Part shown: in pieces, positions 10,247 to 22,689 of the stretch | Layout of the letters: each line of letters starts with the position of its first letter | How positions within the stretch are numbered: position 1 is the first letter of the stretch | NCBI GenBank assembly: GCA_013423325.1 | Contig: BLJB01000309.1 | Span: forward strand, 431-39,935 | Origin: Usnea hakonensis | Taxonomy: Eukaryota; Ascomycota; Lecanoromycetes; Lecanorales; Parmeliaceae | Direction: 5' to 3' | Length of the DNA: 39,505 bases | Program-made: the position numbers and the translations under genes | Notes under the pieces: generated by a model | Told to the model about the DNA's origin: nothing | Seen by the model: only the letters and a program-made list of their open reading frames with translations | Database searches by the model: none

Positions 10247-10430
10247 TGTTAGGACTGCAACTAGACAAATGTCAATAGTGGTATGTAACGAGGATTCAAT
10301 TGATGAGGAGGTAAAATCTATGTACAGGTGTGAGAAAGATATGTAGGCAGAGAGGTGCCAAGGCGCTAAACCCGAATAGGAAGGAGGTCACGTGTCTCCT
10401 TTAGCCCTGCGAGTAGTCACACTCGTAATA
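10247..10430 (-). repeat. 3' LTR of chromovirus copy A
   Basis: 184 bp; on the plus strand TGTTAGGACTGC... to ...CACTCGTAATA. It is largely unmutated: CAACTAGACAAATG, CACGTG and TGCGAG retain CA/TG, in contrast to the adjoining interior. Confidence 0.9.
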
Positions 10431-10446
10431 TTACCCCCCCCCCCTC
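10431..10446 (-). promoter_or_regulatory. Polypurine tract of copy A
   Basis: On the minus strand a GAGGGGGGGGGGG run followed by TAA lies directly upstream of the 3' LTR. It is the expected plus-strand primer for reverse transcription and is found at the same place in all chromovirus copies. Confidence 0.8.
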
Positions 10447-13400
10447 AGAAGGCATGTCCGTATACCTTAATAGACGATATCTATTATATATATAATATTA
10501 TACCTTTCTAGGGCTTCCGATATAAAGCGATTTAGTTATAGATTAGTGAAATAGTTAATAAAAAAGGTGTTTTAATATAGAATAATAATTTAATATTCGA
10601 TTTGGGAGCGGAGAGGAAATCGTCGAATGAAGGCCTTCTATTAGCTAGATACTACCGAGCCGAACCGAGCCGAACCTAACCTTAATTGCGGAGTCTTATT
10701 TATGAACTTTCTCTAAAGAAATGGGGTTAAATACCGGAAGGTGATTTCGATATAGGTCACTATCGGCGATAATAATATTCTAGGGGTAATACTAATAGTA
10801 TCGGAGGGTATTTAGATATATATTAATAATAGAAGTATACGTAGTAGACCTTATTTAATATAGGTATTAAGAAGTTAGAGCCTTTAGTAGCTTCTTTTCC
10901 GGCCGCAATTTACTAAAAAGGATCTATATAACTCGAATTTATAAAAGTAGTCGAATAGCGTAATATCCGAGGTATTACTAAATCGAAACTACTTTAATAG
11001 GGCTAAGTTTTATATTAATAAGTAGCCTTTAGATATCGCCTATAGAACTCTTTAACGATCTCTTTAGTATTATCGAACTCTCCCTTATCTATATAATACT
11101 ACTTATTATCCCTTAGTATATTTATCTACTTAACTTTATACTATAGACGGCTATAGTAGCATCGAGAGCCTAATATATTATCGATATCCTACTCGTTACC
11201 TTTTAGTAGGATCTTCGGCTTTAGTAGAGGTCTCTACTATTCCGGAAGAGGGTTATCGGGGTACTTCTAAAAATATTGCGGATAGAATACGTTATAGATC
11301 CGCTATATACGAGGGAGATCTAGGCGGTAGGCAGTACCGACTTACTAGGTAATCTTATAGGGACCTAGTTATTTATCCTCTAGGTCCTTATAGGGCCTCG
11401 TTATATTAATATATTTAGAAGATAACTAAATTCTATTACTAATATTAAATAAGACTTCCTTACGATACTTATTCGCTTGTCTTTCTATCGCGATTTAGGA
11501 GGCCTCTAAGTATTTCTTACTATATTCCAGGATCTCTTCTATCCTCTTAGTAATATCTTCGGCCTTTAAGGCCTATAGTCTTTCCCTTATAGTCTCGTAG
11601 TCTATTATATTAGGATTAAAGCTTATACGGGGGTTAAATCCTTTATTTATAAAGAAAGGAGTAAGAGAGGTAGATAAGGCCGTATTACTATTATTAGTAA
11701 ACTCTACTATAGGGACCTACTTGGCCTAATCGTCTTATATATAATTATAAAAGGTATAGAGGCCTCTTTCGATATCCTAATTTACTCTCTTAGTCTACCT
11801 ATCTATCTAAGGGTAATAAGTAGTTAAGAGGTTAGCTTAGATTCTAAGTCTTTTATATAGACTCTTCTATAAGATAGATATAAACTACGATCCTCTATCG
11901 GATATAATAGAGCTTAGAAGTCTATAGAGGCGGTAAAGATTCTATAGTAGGATCTAGATTAATAACTCGGTCGAAGTACCGTTATCGCCCTAGAAGTATA
12001 GTACGTAATATCTCTCCTTTGTAAGGCGGCAGATAAGGGTATATATAGTATTAAAACCTTCTAAAAGAGGGAGGCCGGTAATAAAATCTATAGATATATC
12101 TTGCTAACGGGCTTATAGGATTAGTAGTAGTACTAATAATCTATTCGTCTTACTCCGAGGCGATTTACTATATTAATAGTTATAATAATTAGCGATATAT
12201 TACCTAATTATTACTATATAGCTAGGCTAATAGTAGTATTACTATAGGAGATCTACCGTTCGTCTTATTCCGGGATAACTACTCGAAGGTTGGTTATAGA
12301 TCTCGTTAAGTATTAAGGTATATAGGGAGTCTAGAACCTATAATAGGCCTCTTTTAAAGAGAGCTCTATCTACTACTCGGTATTATTCGAGCTTAATTCT
12401 ATATAGCTTACGAGTATCGTTAGTAACCGCGTCTCTATACTCCTAATACCCGGAGTCGTCTTTATTAGCTTAGTAAACGCGTTTAAATAGGCCCGCTTCC
12501 TCCTCCGTAGCGCGAATATCGATACGATCTAGTATTAGAATTATCTAGTATTATTAATATAATCTCTCGTCCTCCTAATCTATAGGGCGAGCGTTTATTA
12601 TTCTAGTTAGGGTATTTACCTTCGAGTTACCTTTACCTACGCGGAAGATTATCTAGAAATTAAACTTAGATAGAATATCTAAATAATAAGCCTAACGGCG
12701 AGTAAGCTCCTTATTTTCTATAAAGGTCTTTAGGGCCTAGTAATCTATAAAGACCTAAACGGGTAAATTAGTATACTCGAGTTTAGGGCGCTAGTATTTA
12801 AAATATCTTATAATAGCTAATAACTCTTTATTATATATATAATAGTTATACTCCGTAGGGACTATTATCTTACTATAGAAAGCTACCGGATAGAGTATAC
12901 CCTTATTGTTATACTAGGATAGTATTCTACTAGTAACGAAATCGAAAGCGTTAGTCTTAAGTATAGCCTATCTTTTTAGATTAAAGTACTTTAGTACTAG
13001 GATATTAACGACTTACTTTTTAAGACTCTTAAAGGCTTCTAAGTAGGCCTTATTCTATACGAATAAAGTATCCTTTCTAGTAAGTTATACTAAGGGCTTT
13101 ACTAGCTTTAAGAACTTATAAATAAAATACCTATAGAAGTTAGCGAATCTAATAAACCCTTATACTTCTTTTAGATTCGTAGGAGGAGGCTATTTAACGA
13201 TAGCTTCTATCTTTTTAGGATCTATTCGGAGCCCTTTACCTAATATAATAACGCCTAGGAAGACTATCTCTTCTATATTAAATTCGTACTTTTTAATATC
13301 TACTTATAGGCCTATATCCCGGAGGCGAGAGAGCACTTTTCGAATATAGTCTTAATACTCCTTCCTCGATTTACTATAGATAAGGATATTATTGAGGTAT

Positions 13401-16400
13401 ACCTAATAGAAATTATCTAGGAATTCCTATAATACCTTATTAATATACTACTAGAAAGAGCTTGGCCTATTAGTTAATCTAAATAGAAGGACTTTATACT
13501 TATAAGATCCTAGAGCTATTATAAAAGTAGTTAAATCTTTACTTTCGGGATCTATTCTAAGCTTATTAAATATTATAATAATATCTAAGCGAGTAAGGTA
13601 TTTATAGCTTACGATCTTTCTAATAACCTCCTTTATAAGAGGGAGGGGATATCGGTTACGTTTAGTAAGGGTATTTAGCTTTTAGTAATCTATATAGAAT
13701 TACAAGTCGCTATTAGATTTTAATATAAAGAGGATCGGTAATATATAGGGAGCTTTACTAGGTATAATAAATCCCTTAAAGAGATTTTCGGTAAGGTACT
13801 CCTTAACTCGTTATATCTTATATAGGAATATATAATATACTCTACTTTACGGGGGCTTTATATTAGAAGTAAGCTTAATCTTATAATTATAAGATTAGTA
13901 AGAAAGAAGCTTATTAGCCTAGACGTGATTAAAGATATCTCGAAAGTCCTAGTACTTAGGAGGAAGCTTCTTCTAAATCGCCTTAGGATCTACCTTATAC
14001 GCTTCTATAGCGTTTACTTCTAGGGTGTCTAGGCGGTCCTTCTAATCGGCTAGGACGAGGGTATTAATATCTTCTATAGATATAGCGAATAGCTATATCT
14101 CTTTAACCCTTATCTAGCGAGCGAGGAGGCCGAAGGCGTCTATATTTATACTACGTATAGTAAAGGACTCTTCTTCTAGTAAGGGTTATTCCCTCTAGAG
14201 GACCCTAGGGGTAAATAGAATAGACGAGATTTCGATAATTCGCGCTTCCGGACTAGCCTTATTATTAGTAGGAAAGATTACCGAATTAGACCGTATATTA
14301 AGTAAGACTCTATATTAGTTTATCTAGGGCTTATCGAGGATAACCGTATACTATCTTAAATTAGTAATAAGTATAGGGATAGTTAGTTCCTTATAGCTAT
14401 TAAATTCGAGGTTAGATAAAAGTAGATAAATAATAGGAGTCTTTAATATATTACTATTATATCTACGTATATATCGAGGCTTAGATAGAGGTATAGATAA
14501 GATTCCGAGTATAGTATATATAGCCAAAATTATCCTCTTATTAATAAAGTAGTATTCTATAGTATCGGTATTAACTAGAAGAGGCGCTTAGTACCTTTTT
14601 CCTTAGCTATATAGTATACCTAGTACTATAAAGGGCTTTTCGGAAAATAGGGAGGACTTAGGTATAGTCTAAAGTAAGAGTACGAGGCCGTCCTTATTAT
14701 CCTCGGGATAATATCCTACTCCTATAATACCTCCTATCGAGCCTTTAGTAGAGGATAGTCTTTTTCCGACCCCTCCGAATCCTTATAATAGTCCGAATTA
14801 GGTAACCCGTCTATTAAGATTTTATAAATACGGGGGTTTCGCTTATACGAGTTCGGATTATAGGAGCGAGCCTAATCGTCTAGATAGTCGTTAGTATAAT
14901 ATCCGGATTTATAGTACTTAAAGTAATTATCTTTAGCTATATCCTTTACCCTAGTTATATTACTCGATAAGGTTCGCCTTACTAGACTATATACCGGTTT
15001 AAAAGCCGTCTTTAACGGGGTAGGAGTAAATACTACTCTCTTTATACTTCTTAATTAATCCTCCTATACTAAGACCTTATCCTGATTTTCTTATATAATT
15101 CTCTACGAGTTATCTAGCTTTACTATATACTTCTTAGTATCTTCGAGGGTAGTAAACTCGAATTACTAGTTATTCTAGGGGATCTAGAGCCGGGTTACTA
15201 CCTTATTATATAACTCCTTAATAAGAAGGTCCTCGTCGTACTTAAGGTAAAAAGAGAGCCTTCGGAAGTCTAAATAAAAGTTAGTGAACTATATAGTATC
15301 TATTCTTAGCGCTATAAACTATCTTTAGTAGTTCCGTTTATAATCCGAGTCTTTAAATATAGTAGCGAGTTTATCTATAATATCCTAGATAGTAAGGAAA
15401 GGGTTATTAGCGTTAGCCTCTTATCTAGAGTAGGTCTACTTTATAGCCTTTCCTCTAAGACGTAAAAATATATATTTGATACGGCTCTTATTATTATCCT
15501 AATAGTCCTTATTTACTTTTAGTTTAATCGTTATCTTACTCTTCTAATCCTCCTAGATAGGATCTATATTATTAGTAAAGAGAGGAGGATCCGGATACTT
15601 TTAAGAGTGCTTAATAGCGATTACGGAAGACGACTTTATACTACCTTAGGCGTTTCGAAATTATTTTAATTTGGAATTTATAGACGCGAGATCCTCTTAT
15701 ATATCCGTTAATTATTACGTAGCGAGTCGTCGCTTTATAGTCTCCTTTTCTAATAACTAGAAGGCCTAAATACCTATATCCCTCTCTTAACGGATCTGAT
15801 TTAGTATACCTAGAAACTCCTTAGGGTTCTCTCTAGCCTACCGTATAAGTTTACCTATAGAGGAGATATCCTAGGGAGTAGCCGCGTTATTATTTCCGGC
15901 TAGGGGTATTAATACTTTCCTAGATACCCCTCTTAGTTACCGTAAGCGATTAGTTAGATTAGGATAATAAGGAGTATCTTCTAAAGAACTAGGATTATCG
16001 AGTTCGCCTAGAGGCGTTTTAGAGGCCTCTCGGAATATATTACGGCGCGTCCTATCCTTATCTTCCGATATGAGTTCGTCCCTTAGGGTATTATTAAGGC
16101 GTTTATCTTTATTGCTAGGAAGAGATATATCCTACGGTTCTCTATACTTACCTAACCGGGTAATTAGTAGGGCTATTTAGTAATTTAATAGATATCGGAA
16201 AGATTCTAGAGAAAAGAAAGAAAAGGTAGTAGAGAAATAGTTTTACTCCCCCGGATTTATAGTAGAAAATATAACTAATTATTAAGAGATAGTTAACTCT
16301 TTTCTAAATTAGATATTAAGAAAGTAAAATTTTCTCCTTTTAATATATTAAATATAGAGTTTTCGTATAACTATTTATTAATCGATTTAGCTAGTTCGAT

Positions 16401-16747
16401 ATATTTAAATACTTTAAGAGTATATATCGAGAAAGGCGTTACTCCGCCTATAGAGTTATTATATCGTTATTAAATAGTTTAGTTAGCCGCGGCTATATCT
16501 TCTCGAGGCGATTTCTTCTTTATCGTTAATAATATAAATCCTTCGTCGATTACTCTTCTATCTAGCGGTACTATATTACTTAGGCGTACTAGTAATACTC
16601 CGTATTACTTAGGATATACCTAGTATATCGTTACTAGGCCGTTAATCTATAAATACCCCCTCTTAGGTTCTTTTAGCTCGTCTAAAGCCTCAAGCAGAAT
16701 AGTAATAGAATTATCAATATTATACGATTAACGGATCAATTAAATAA
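10447..16747 (-). pseudogene. gag-pol remnant of chromovirus copy A
   Basis: Translation on the minus strand through RIP stops gives Gag, aspartic protease, RT, RNase H, integrase and chromodomain in Ty3/Gypsy order. RT catalytic YLDD is YLNN, and the protease stretch at about 14530-14570 reads APLLVNTDT before FINKR, where family members have an Asp-Thr/Ser-Gly motif. Most Trp and Gln codons are stops. The element is dead and can act only as a RIP/heterochromatin target. It is in opposite orientation to the composite at 22469. Confidence 0.85.
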
Positions 16748-16931
16748 TATTAGGACTATAACTAGATAAATATTAATAGTAGTATATAACGAGGATTTAA
16801 TTAATAAGGAGGTAAAATCTATATATAGGTATAAGAAAGATATATAGATAGAGAGGTACTAAGGCGCTAAACCCGAATAGGAAGGAGGTCACGTGTCTCC
16901 TTCAGCCCTGCGAGTAGTTACACTCGTAACA
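16748..16931 (-). repeat. 5' LTR of chromovirus copy A
   Basis: 184 bp. The half nearest the interior (16748-16855) is strongly RIP-mutated (ATTAGGACTATAACTAG), whereas the outer U3 end (about 16860-16931) keeps CACGTG, CCTTCAGCCCTGC and similar. The inferred self-priming site follows it on the minus strand. Confidence 0.9.
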
Positions 16932-16936
16932 ATTTT

Positions 16937-18330
16937 TAGTACTATTAAATTACTAAGTAGTCTAATTAAACTAAATAACTATTATATACCCCTAAGACTC
17001 TAGATAATCGATTATAAAAGCGAGAAGTTAATTTTATTTTATTAGTAATTCTAAATAATCTCTTATAACTATCTATTCTAATATTTTAAAATAAATCGAA
17101 AAATACTACTACTATTAAATTACTATCTAAAAGCTATTTAGATTATTACTATATCTAAAAGAATATTAGATAGCTAATTATAAATTATTTTTATATTATT
17201 AATCCCTTTTTATAATCTTTTTTAGATACTTTTAGATAGTTAAAGGGCACTATTTAACTATTAATATTATATTATTAATTCTATTATTAATTTATAAGTA
17301 AGGGATTTAAATTATATTATTAAAAATACTTTATCTAACTATTTAGAACTTTATATTATATATTAATTAATCTCTAACTACTACGCTATAATTACTAAGT
17401 CGCTATTATAATTATTAAAACGCTAATAGCGAGTAAACTATTAATTAGATAATCTTAATAGGCCTCGCCTTTATTTAAATTCCTATTAACTTTATATTAA
17501 TTATTATTATTACCTTTAGAAACGGTAGCGCGTAAAGTTATAAATAAAAAAGAACGTCTTAAAAAAGAACGTCTTAAAAAAGTAAGAGAATAAAATAAGT
17601 ATATATAATATAAATAAATATTACCCCTTTCTAGGAATATATAAATAATTAAGATTAATAATATTAAGGAGTTATTTAATTAAGCTTTAAAATTAATATA
17701 TATACTTTAAATTTTATTATATAAGATTAGAAGATCTATATATATTATATATAATCTACTATATCTTTAGATTCTAGCTAGTATATATTATTATTCTTTT
17801 TATATTTTAACTTCTAAGTAGAAAACTTAAATTATTATTAATTATAAAGAAGTAGATAAAGTCTACTATATTTTTAAATAAAATTAGTTATATAAATATA
17901 AATAGTACTAGATCCTTACGCGAGACTTCCCTCGTTACTATTATAAATTGTATATATACGGTACTATCGGAAAGGAAGAATCTTATAGATATATTATTAT
18001 TTAACTTTTAAATTATCTTAATAAATCTATCTAGAAAACCCTAGAATACGAGTAAGATATATATTATCTATTTAAATCTAGGGAGTCTATTCTAACGACT
18101 TCTAGATTCTCTATTAAAAAATTAATTTTTTTAATATATAATAATATTAATTTATTTAATTATAAAGTTAAATTACTTTTATTTATCTTATTAAGCTATA
18201 GAGAATAACTCGATAAAGGTTCTAGCTCTACTAAAGATCGCTAAATTTAAAAACCCCGAAGGGTACTAAATATAAAAGTAAAAGATATAGATTTATCTTA
18301 TTACTATTATATTATAGAAATATATTATTG
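16937..18330. other. Unclassified RIP-degraded sequence (continuation of 9800-10241)
   Basis: Continuation of the host element into which copy A inserted. A plus-strand frame around 17505-17580, read through, gives a charged tail with a repeated KKERLKKERLKK segment (a 15-bp AACGTCTTAAAAAAG duplication at 17551-17581). That resembles basic C-terminal tails of some fungal DDE transposases, but no catalytic core is visible. I do not assign a family. Confidence 0.35.
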
Positions 18331-18340
18331 ATTAATTGAT

Positions 18341-18545
18341 TGTTTTATACGCCTATACTAGCTACTTAATATAAGCTAATAAGGGTAACTATAACGCTAA
18401 ACTAATAGAGCTAGGCGTTAAAGAAACCTAAGAGCGAACCCCTAAATAAAAATTTTAACTAAATAGTATATTTACTTTCTATCCTACTATTATACTTCTA
18501 AAAAGTTCTAATATATTATCGCGTATCTATATATTTCTTTTATCC
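18341..18545. repeat. About 200-bp direct repeat, copy 1
   Basis: Starts TGTTTTATACGCCTATACTA and matches 19602-19795 with only scattered differences, mostly RIP-type transitions (CGC/CGT, AAC/AAT). It begins with TG like an LTR, but its ends do not resemble the Copia or Gypsy LTRs here. The two copies are 1261 bp apart. Confidence 0.65.
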
Positions 18546-19601
18546 CGGTTTTTATTATATACTTTAGTTAATCTATAACTTAATATCGGTACTTTAACGC
18601 CTAGATTAAGTTAACTATCTTATATACTTATTCGAGTAAGGCTATCGATTTCTAATACTCTAATAGAGTAAAATTTAGTATAATTTAAATTATTAATTAA
18701 ATATTAGGTTATAGACTAGGTTCGTCGTATATAATAGGCGTATTAATACTACGATTAAAACTATATAACGGAGTCTTAAGAGGGAGGTTTATATATTAGA
18801 GATAACTACTAGATTAATAAGGACTTATAATTATTATTTCTTTTAATTAGCGCTAGATAGAGGTTTACTATATCTCTATATTTACGCGTTTATTAAGAGT
18901 CTTAATATTTATTATCTATTAGAGTAAAAAGGCCTAAAGTAGCTAAATATCTTATAATAATAATATATCGTATCTAATTTATAGTATTATTACTCGAGAT
19001 AGAGTATATAAAGTAATTTCTTTAGTAAATTATAAAGACTCTAAGGGGGGTAGCTTATTATAGAAGTCGTACGCGCGCGTAGTTAGCGTAGCGAGGAGGA
19101 GAGGGAGGGTTATTTAAGGGCTTAATACTTTTTTATATTATAGATATAATTCGCTACTACTTAATAACGCTATTAATAAATATTAATATATTATTAATAG
19201 TTATTTATTATCCTCTTCTTATTTATTTAATCCTCTACGTATCGCGTTCTTTAGGGTAAGATCTCTTAGCTCTACTAAACCGCGCACGATAGTAACTTTT
19301 ATATCGCGCGGTGGAACGATAGTAACCTTTATATTGCGCCGAAATATATTATTATACCTTAATTAACCTTTCTTATAAAAATTATCTAATTTAATATTTA
19401 TTAAATTAAGGATACTAATATTATAAAAAGGAATACTATTCTAGAAGATATTATATCTAAATTATTTTAATTAACTTCTATTTCTAAATTTAATAATAAT
19501 ACTTATAATAACTATTTTAAAAAAAATAGAAAAATAAATATTTTTTAGCCTATAATATAATATTTAATTATTTAAATATTAATTACTATTAATTAATTAA
19601 T
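18546..19601. other. Segment between the direct repeats
   Basis: No coding sequence recognised. It contains a GC-rich CpG cluster near 19068-19100 (GTACGCGCGCGTAG) and, at 19286-19340, a 30-bp-period duplication of ACGATAGTAAC..TTTATAT.GCGC. If the flanking repeats are LTRs, this would be the interior of a second short non-autonomous element. Confidence 0.35.
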
Positions 19602-19795
19602 TGTTTTATATACCTATACTAGCTACTTAATATAAGCTAATAAGGGTAATTATAACGTTAAACTAATAGAGCTAGACGTTAAAGAAACCTAAAGGCGAAT
19701 CTCTAAATAAAATTTTTAATTAAATAGTATACTCTTCTTTCTACTATACTTTTTAGAAGCTCTATTATATTATTATATATCTTTCTATTTCTTTA
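19602..19795. repeat. About 200-bp direct repeat, copy 2
   Basis: Second copy of the 18341 repeat, TGTTTTATATACCTATACTA. It is more RIP-mutated than copy 1. Homology fades after about 19795. Confidence 0.65.
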
Positions 19796-20590
19796 TACTA
19801 ACTTTTTTATTCTTTAACTTTTATATCTCTAATTATCTTTATCTCTAGAGATAAATATAGTCGCTTTTTTATATATTCTTTTTAGACTTAATAATCTCCT
19901 CTACTCTAAAAGATAATCTTAATTATTAGAATTATTTACTAGTTAACTTAAAGCTATTTAATTAGTTAGAATTAACTATCTATTTTACCGCTATTCGGAT
20001 TCTTTTAGTTATAATTAATATTATTTAGAAGTCCTTAATATCTACTTCTATAAGTAGTTATAATCTATTTTTTTACGATCTTAAATAGAAGAGGAGGATA
20101 TATTTATTATTCTATCTTCTCTATCTATATTTATAATTAGAATTAATATCTAGAACCCTTATTCTATTAAAGAATATATTAAGCCTAATTTTACTACTTT
20201 TTATTTAGATAGTAATTAAGCTCTTAGTCTTCCTTAGTATCTTATAATAGTTAAATCTATTATTATATAAATTCTCTATCTAGATAGAGATTCTCGCTAT
20301 AATAGAAATTCTTTATTAATATTTTTCTTATTTTTTAGATCTCTATTTTTAAAATTAGTCTTATATTTTCTATCTAATAATATTAATACTCTAATATTTC
20401 TCGATATTTTTATATAGATTAACCTAGTTCTTCTTTCTTTTTATATTAATAGTTACTAGATTCTAACTTTTTTCTTTAAGGACTTTAAGAGCCTAGGCCT
20501 CTTTTATTATTATAGATATAGGCCCTCTTTTCCTTTTCCTATTTCTACTATTTTAGAAGTATCGGGTAATTCGCTCGTTATCCTTTTTCG
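19796..20590. other. Unassigned RIP-degraded sequence
   Basis: AT-rich with no ORF and no recognised motif. On the minus strand it lies just downstream of the LINE remnant and could be its degraded 3' part, but no Cys/His-type tail motif is visible. Confidence 0.3.
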
Positions 20591-21270
20591 TAGCGGGGTA
20601 GATATCTTATAGAGCTTAGTATTATAATACTAGCTTATTAAGTTAATATTCTAGAGGGGCTATTAAAGTCTCCGCCTTTAGAATCGGGATAGGAGTTACC
20701 TTATATACTCCGGTTACCCTACGAAGATACTTATTTTGTATCTTGGTTAGCTTCTCGGAGGGCTTCCGGGAGAATCCTTCTGTCCCGCGGGGGATATTAA
20801 TTACTATAATAACTATAAAGGCTATACTACTAATATATATCTCCTCTAGTAGAAAGTTATTAAAATTAATTATAAATCTAAAGGCTTTAATACTCTTAAT
20901 AACCTCTATTATTAGCTATTTACTTTTAAACTCTAGAACTATATAAATATTATTAAGTATATTAAAAAGTTTAAGAAATTCTATAATAATATTATTAATA
21001 TATATAAAAGGGTAAGATTTAATAATAAAATTTTTATTTTTCTCTTCTATATAGATTTTAGAAAGTAATATAAAAATTACTTTTTAATCTATATCTAAAA
21101 CTATAAATCTATAGATATTAATAAAGATATAGTCTATAATTTTAAATATATAATATAGTAATTTATTTAAAGTATAACTAATTCTTTAACTAGTTATATT
21201 AAATCTACTCTAGAAATAGTAGTAATATAGCCGGAGATATATATTATAATTATACTTAAAATAGAGAAAC
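20591..21270 (-). pseudogene. Tad1-type LINE reverse transcriptase remnant
   Basis: On the minus strand, about 20850 down to 20620 read through as ISSIAFIVIIVINIPRGTEG, then KLTKIQNKYLRRVTGVYKVTPIPILKAET. This is the conserved region just after RT in fungal Tad1/Jockey-like LINEs (the family pattern is '..AVVRPALAYGA..', then '..KLA.IQN.CLR.V.GAYKATP...LE.E'). The rest to 21270 is AT-rich and weakly readable. A patch at 20743-20795 is nearly unmutated, which produces a spurious antisense plus-strand ORF. No ends or target duplication were found. Confidence 0.75.
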
Positions 21271-21274
21271 CCTA

Positions 21275-21419
21275 TATTGAAAGTAGGTATGTAGAACACT
21301 TGTTTCTTGGTTAATTAATTATGGAAGTATAAGAAATATATAAGACTATTTATAAAATACTAAGGCGCTAAGGTTATATAACGAAGTTATATAACTTAGT
21401 AAACCTTCCTATTTTAATA
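21275..21419 (-). repeat. 3' LTR of the minus-strand Copia element
   Basis: 145 bp, inverted relative to the LTRs at 9173 and 9655. It reads on the minus strand from TATTAAAATAGGAAGG (TG changed to TA) to CTTTCAATA (CA changed to TA). A GAGTAGAAG purine stretch immediately upstream on the minus strand fits a Copia polypurine tract. TTTATAAATAG and GCGCCTTAG are conserved. Confidence 0.8.
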
Positions 21420-22129
21420 CTTCTACTCGAGCGTATTTCTTTTTCTAAAAATTAAATTCTAACTCCTATATTAACTCTATATTATATAATAGTAATATTA
21501 GGGTAGTAGAGGTAATATAATAATATAATAATAAATATTAGATTATATAATAGCTCGATATTTAATTTTATAATAATATTACTATATAAACTTTCTACTT
21601 TTTATAAAAATATAGTTATTTAAAAATCTTTTTTAATATCTATTAAGTATATACTAAATTTTAAGTAAAACGAGGTTAGAGGATATATATAGAGGTCTAT
21701 ATATTATATAAGGAATATTTTAAGTAGCTATAATAATTATAATAGTTAAATAGTAGTTAGATAAATAGTTATAAAACTAGAAATAATACTTTAGAGCCGA
21801 GATAATATTATAAGTATTATAAATACTTATATAATACGGGTTAAAAAGGTCCCTATATATTAATAGTTAGAATTAACTCTAGAGAGAAAAAGAAAAAGGA
21901 TTAATTAGTAATTAATAATAAAGAGAAAAGATATAAAAGGAAAATCTACTAAGTATAAACTAATTAATAAGATTAATAAATTAAATTATCTAGATTAATT
22001 AATAGAACTAATTTAGTACTAAGAGACCTAGATAATTTAATATTTAAGGCGCTAAGAGGGGATAATAATAATAGTAATAATATATCTAAAAAAAAGGTCT
22101 AGAAAGGATAAATTATATATTAATCTTAA
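21420..22129 (-). other. Copia 3' spacer between RNase H and LTR
   Basis: AT-rich sequence without ORFs between the end of pol and the 3' LTR. It includes a purine-rich plus-strand run around 21880-21950. Nothing else recognised. Confidence 0.4.
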
Positions 22130-22463
22130 TAACTGAAAATTAGAAAAGATAAATATCTTCTATAAACTATCTAGTTATTAGTTTAATTATTTTAGATTAA
22201 TAGTTTTATAAAATATTTTAAATTTATCCCTAGAAAGAGCCTTAGTTAATCTATTAGTAATTTATAAATTAGTAGAAGTATATTTAAAGGCTACTAATTT
22301 ATTAGCTATTTTCTCCCTATAGAAATAATTAGTAATATTAATATATTTAATATAATTATAAGATCTAGGGTTTTTTAATAATATAATTACTCTCTAATTA
22401 TCTCTATAAATAATAATTATTTCTAGGCCGTTATTATATCTAGAATATAGAGATATTAATAGA
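22130..22463 (-). pseudogene. Copia RNase H C-terminus remnant
   Basis: Minus-strand read-through gives KYINITNYFYREKIANKLVAFKYTSTN, then ITNRLTKALSRDKFKIF. This is the signature end of Ty1/Copia Pol (family pattern KHIDI..HFIRE...G.......T..Q.AD.LTKAL...KF). The frame continues on the far side of the chromovirus insertion at 33949. Confidence 0.85.
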
Positions 22464-22468
22464 CTTCG
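22464..22468. repeat. Target site duplication CTTCG (left)
   Basis: CTTCG precedes the first LTR and is repeated at 33944-33948 after the third LTR. It shows that 22469-33943 is one inserted unit. Confidence 0.88.
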
Positions 22469-22652
22469 TGTTACGAGTGTGACTACTCGCAGGGCTGAAG
22501 GAGACACGTGACCTCCTTCCTATTCGGGTTTAGCGCCTTGGCACCTCTCTGCCTATATATCTTTCTTATACCTGTATATAGATTTTACCTCCTTATTAAT
22601 TGAATCCTCGTTATATACTACTATTAATATTTATCTAGTTATAGTCCTAATA
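22469..22652 (+). repeat. Chromovirus LTR 1 (5')
   Basis: 184 bp, TGTTACGAGTGTGACTACTC to AGTCCTAATA. The first ~90 bp (U3 outer end, with CACGTG) retain CA/TG; the R/U5 part is RIP-mutated (ATTAATTGAAT for ATCAATTGAAT at 22595-22605). Confidence 0.9.
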
Positions 22653-22654
22653 TT

Positions 22655-22665
22655 ATTTAATTGAT
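22655..22665 (+). promoter_or_regulatory. Predicted self-priming primer-binding site
   Basis: ATTTAATTGAT (unmutated form ATTCAATTGAT, seen in the short element at 37189-37199) begins two bases after the LTR. It is the exact reverse complement of ATCAATTGAAT inside the LTR. In the Tf1/sushi lineage the first 11 nt of the mRNA prime minus-strand synthesis in this way. No tRNA 3'-end complement (such as TGG-initial) is seen here. Confidence 0.6.
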
Positions 22666-22689
22666 CCGTTAATTGCATGATACCGATAA

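Larger units (their letters stand above)
10247..16931 (-). mobile_element. Ty3/Gypsy chromovirus, complete but RIP-inactivated (copy A)
   Basis: 6685 bp with two 184-bp LTRs (3' LTR 10247-10430, 5' LTR 16748-16931) and a 5-bp target duplication ATTTT (10242-10246 and 16932-16936). It is collinear, base for base in length, with unit 1 of the composite at 22469-29153, so coordinates convert as 39400 minus position. Domains on the minus strand by that mapping are: Gag zinc knuckle 14884-14925 (Cys/His all read Tyr), protease about 14270-14590, RT about 13070-13800 with the YLDD box reading YLNN at 13388-13399, RNase H about 12600-13000, integrase about 11700-12220, and a C-terminal chromodomain about 11018-11201. 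The polypurine tract (a run of C on the plus strand) is at 10434-10444. Stops replace nearly every Trp. Confidence 0.9.

Noticed and set aside
17505..17600. DDE transposase (pogo/Fot1-like) gene
   Set aside because: Only a Lys/Glu-rich tail-like stretch is readable; no DDE core, DNA-binding domain or terminal inverted repeats could be found.
20743..20946. 67-codon plus-strand ORF inside the island
   Set aside because: It is antisense to a recognisable LINE translation (PRGTEGFSRKPSEKLTKIQNK) and its own translation is low-complexity Ile/Leu.
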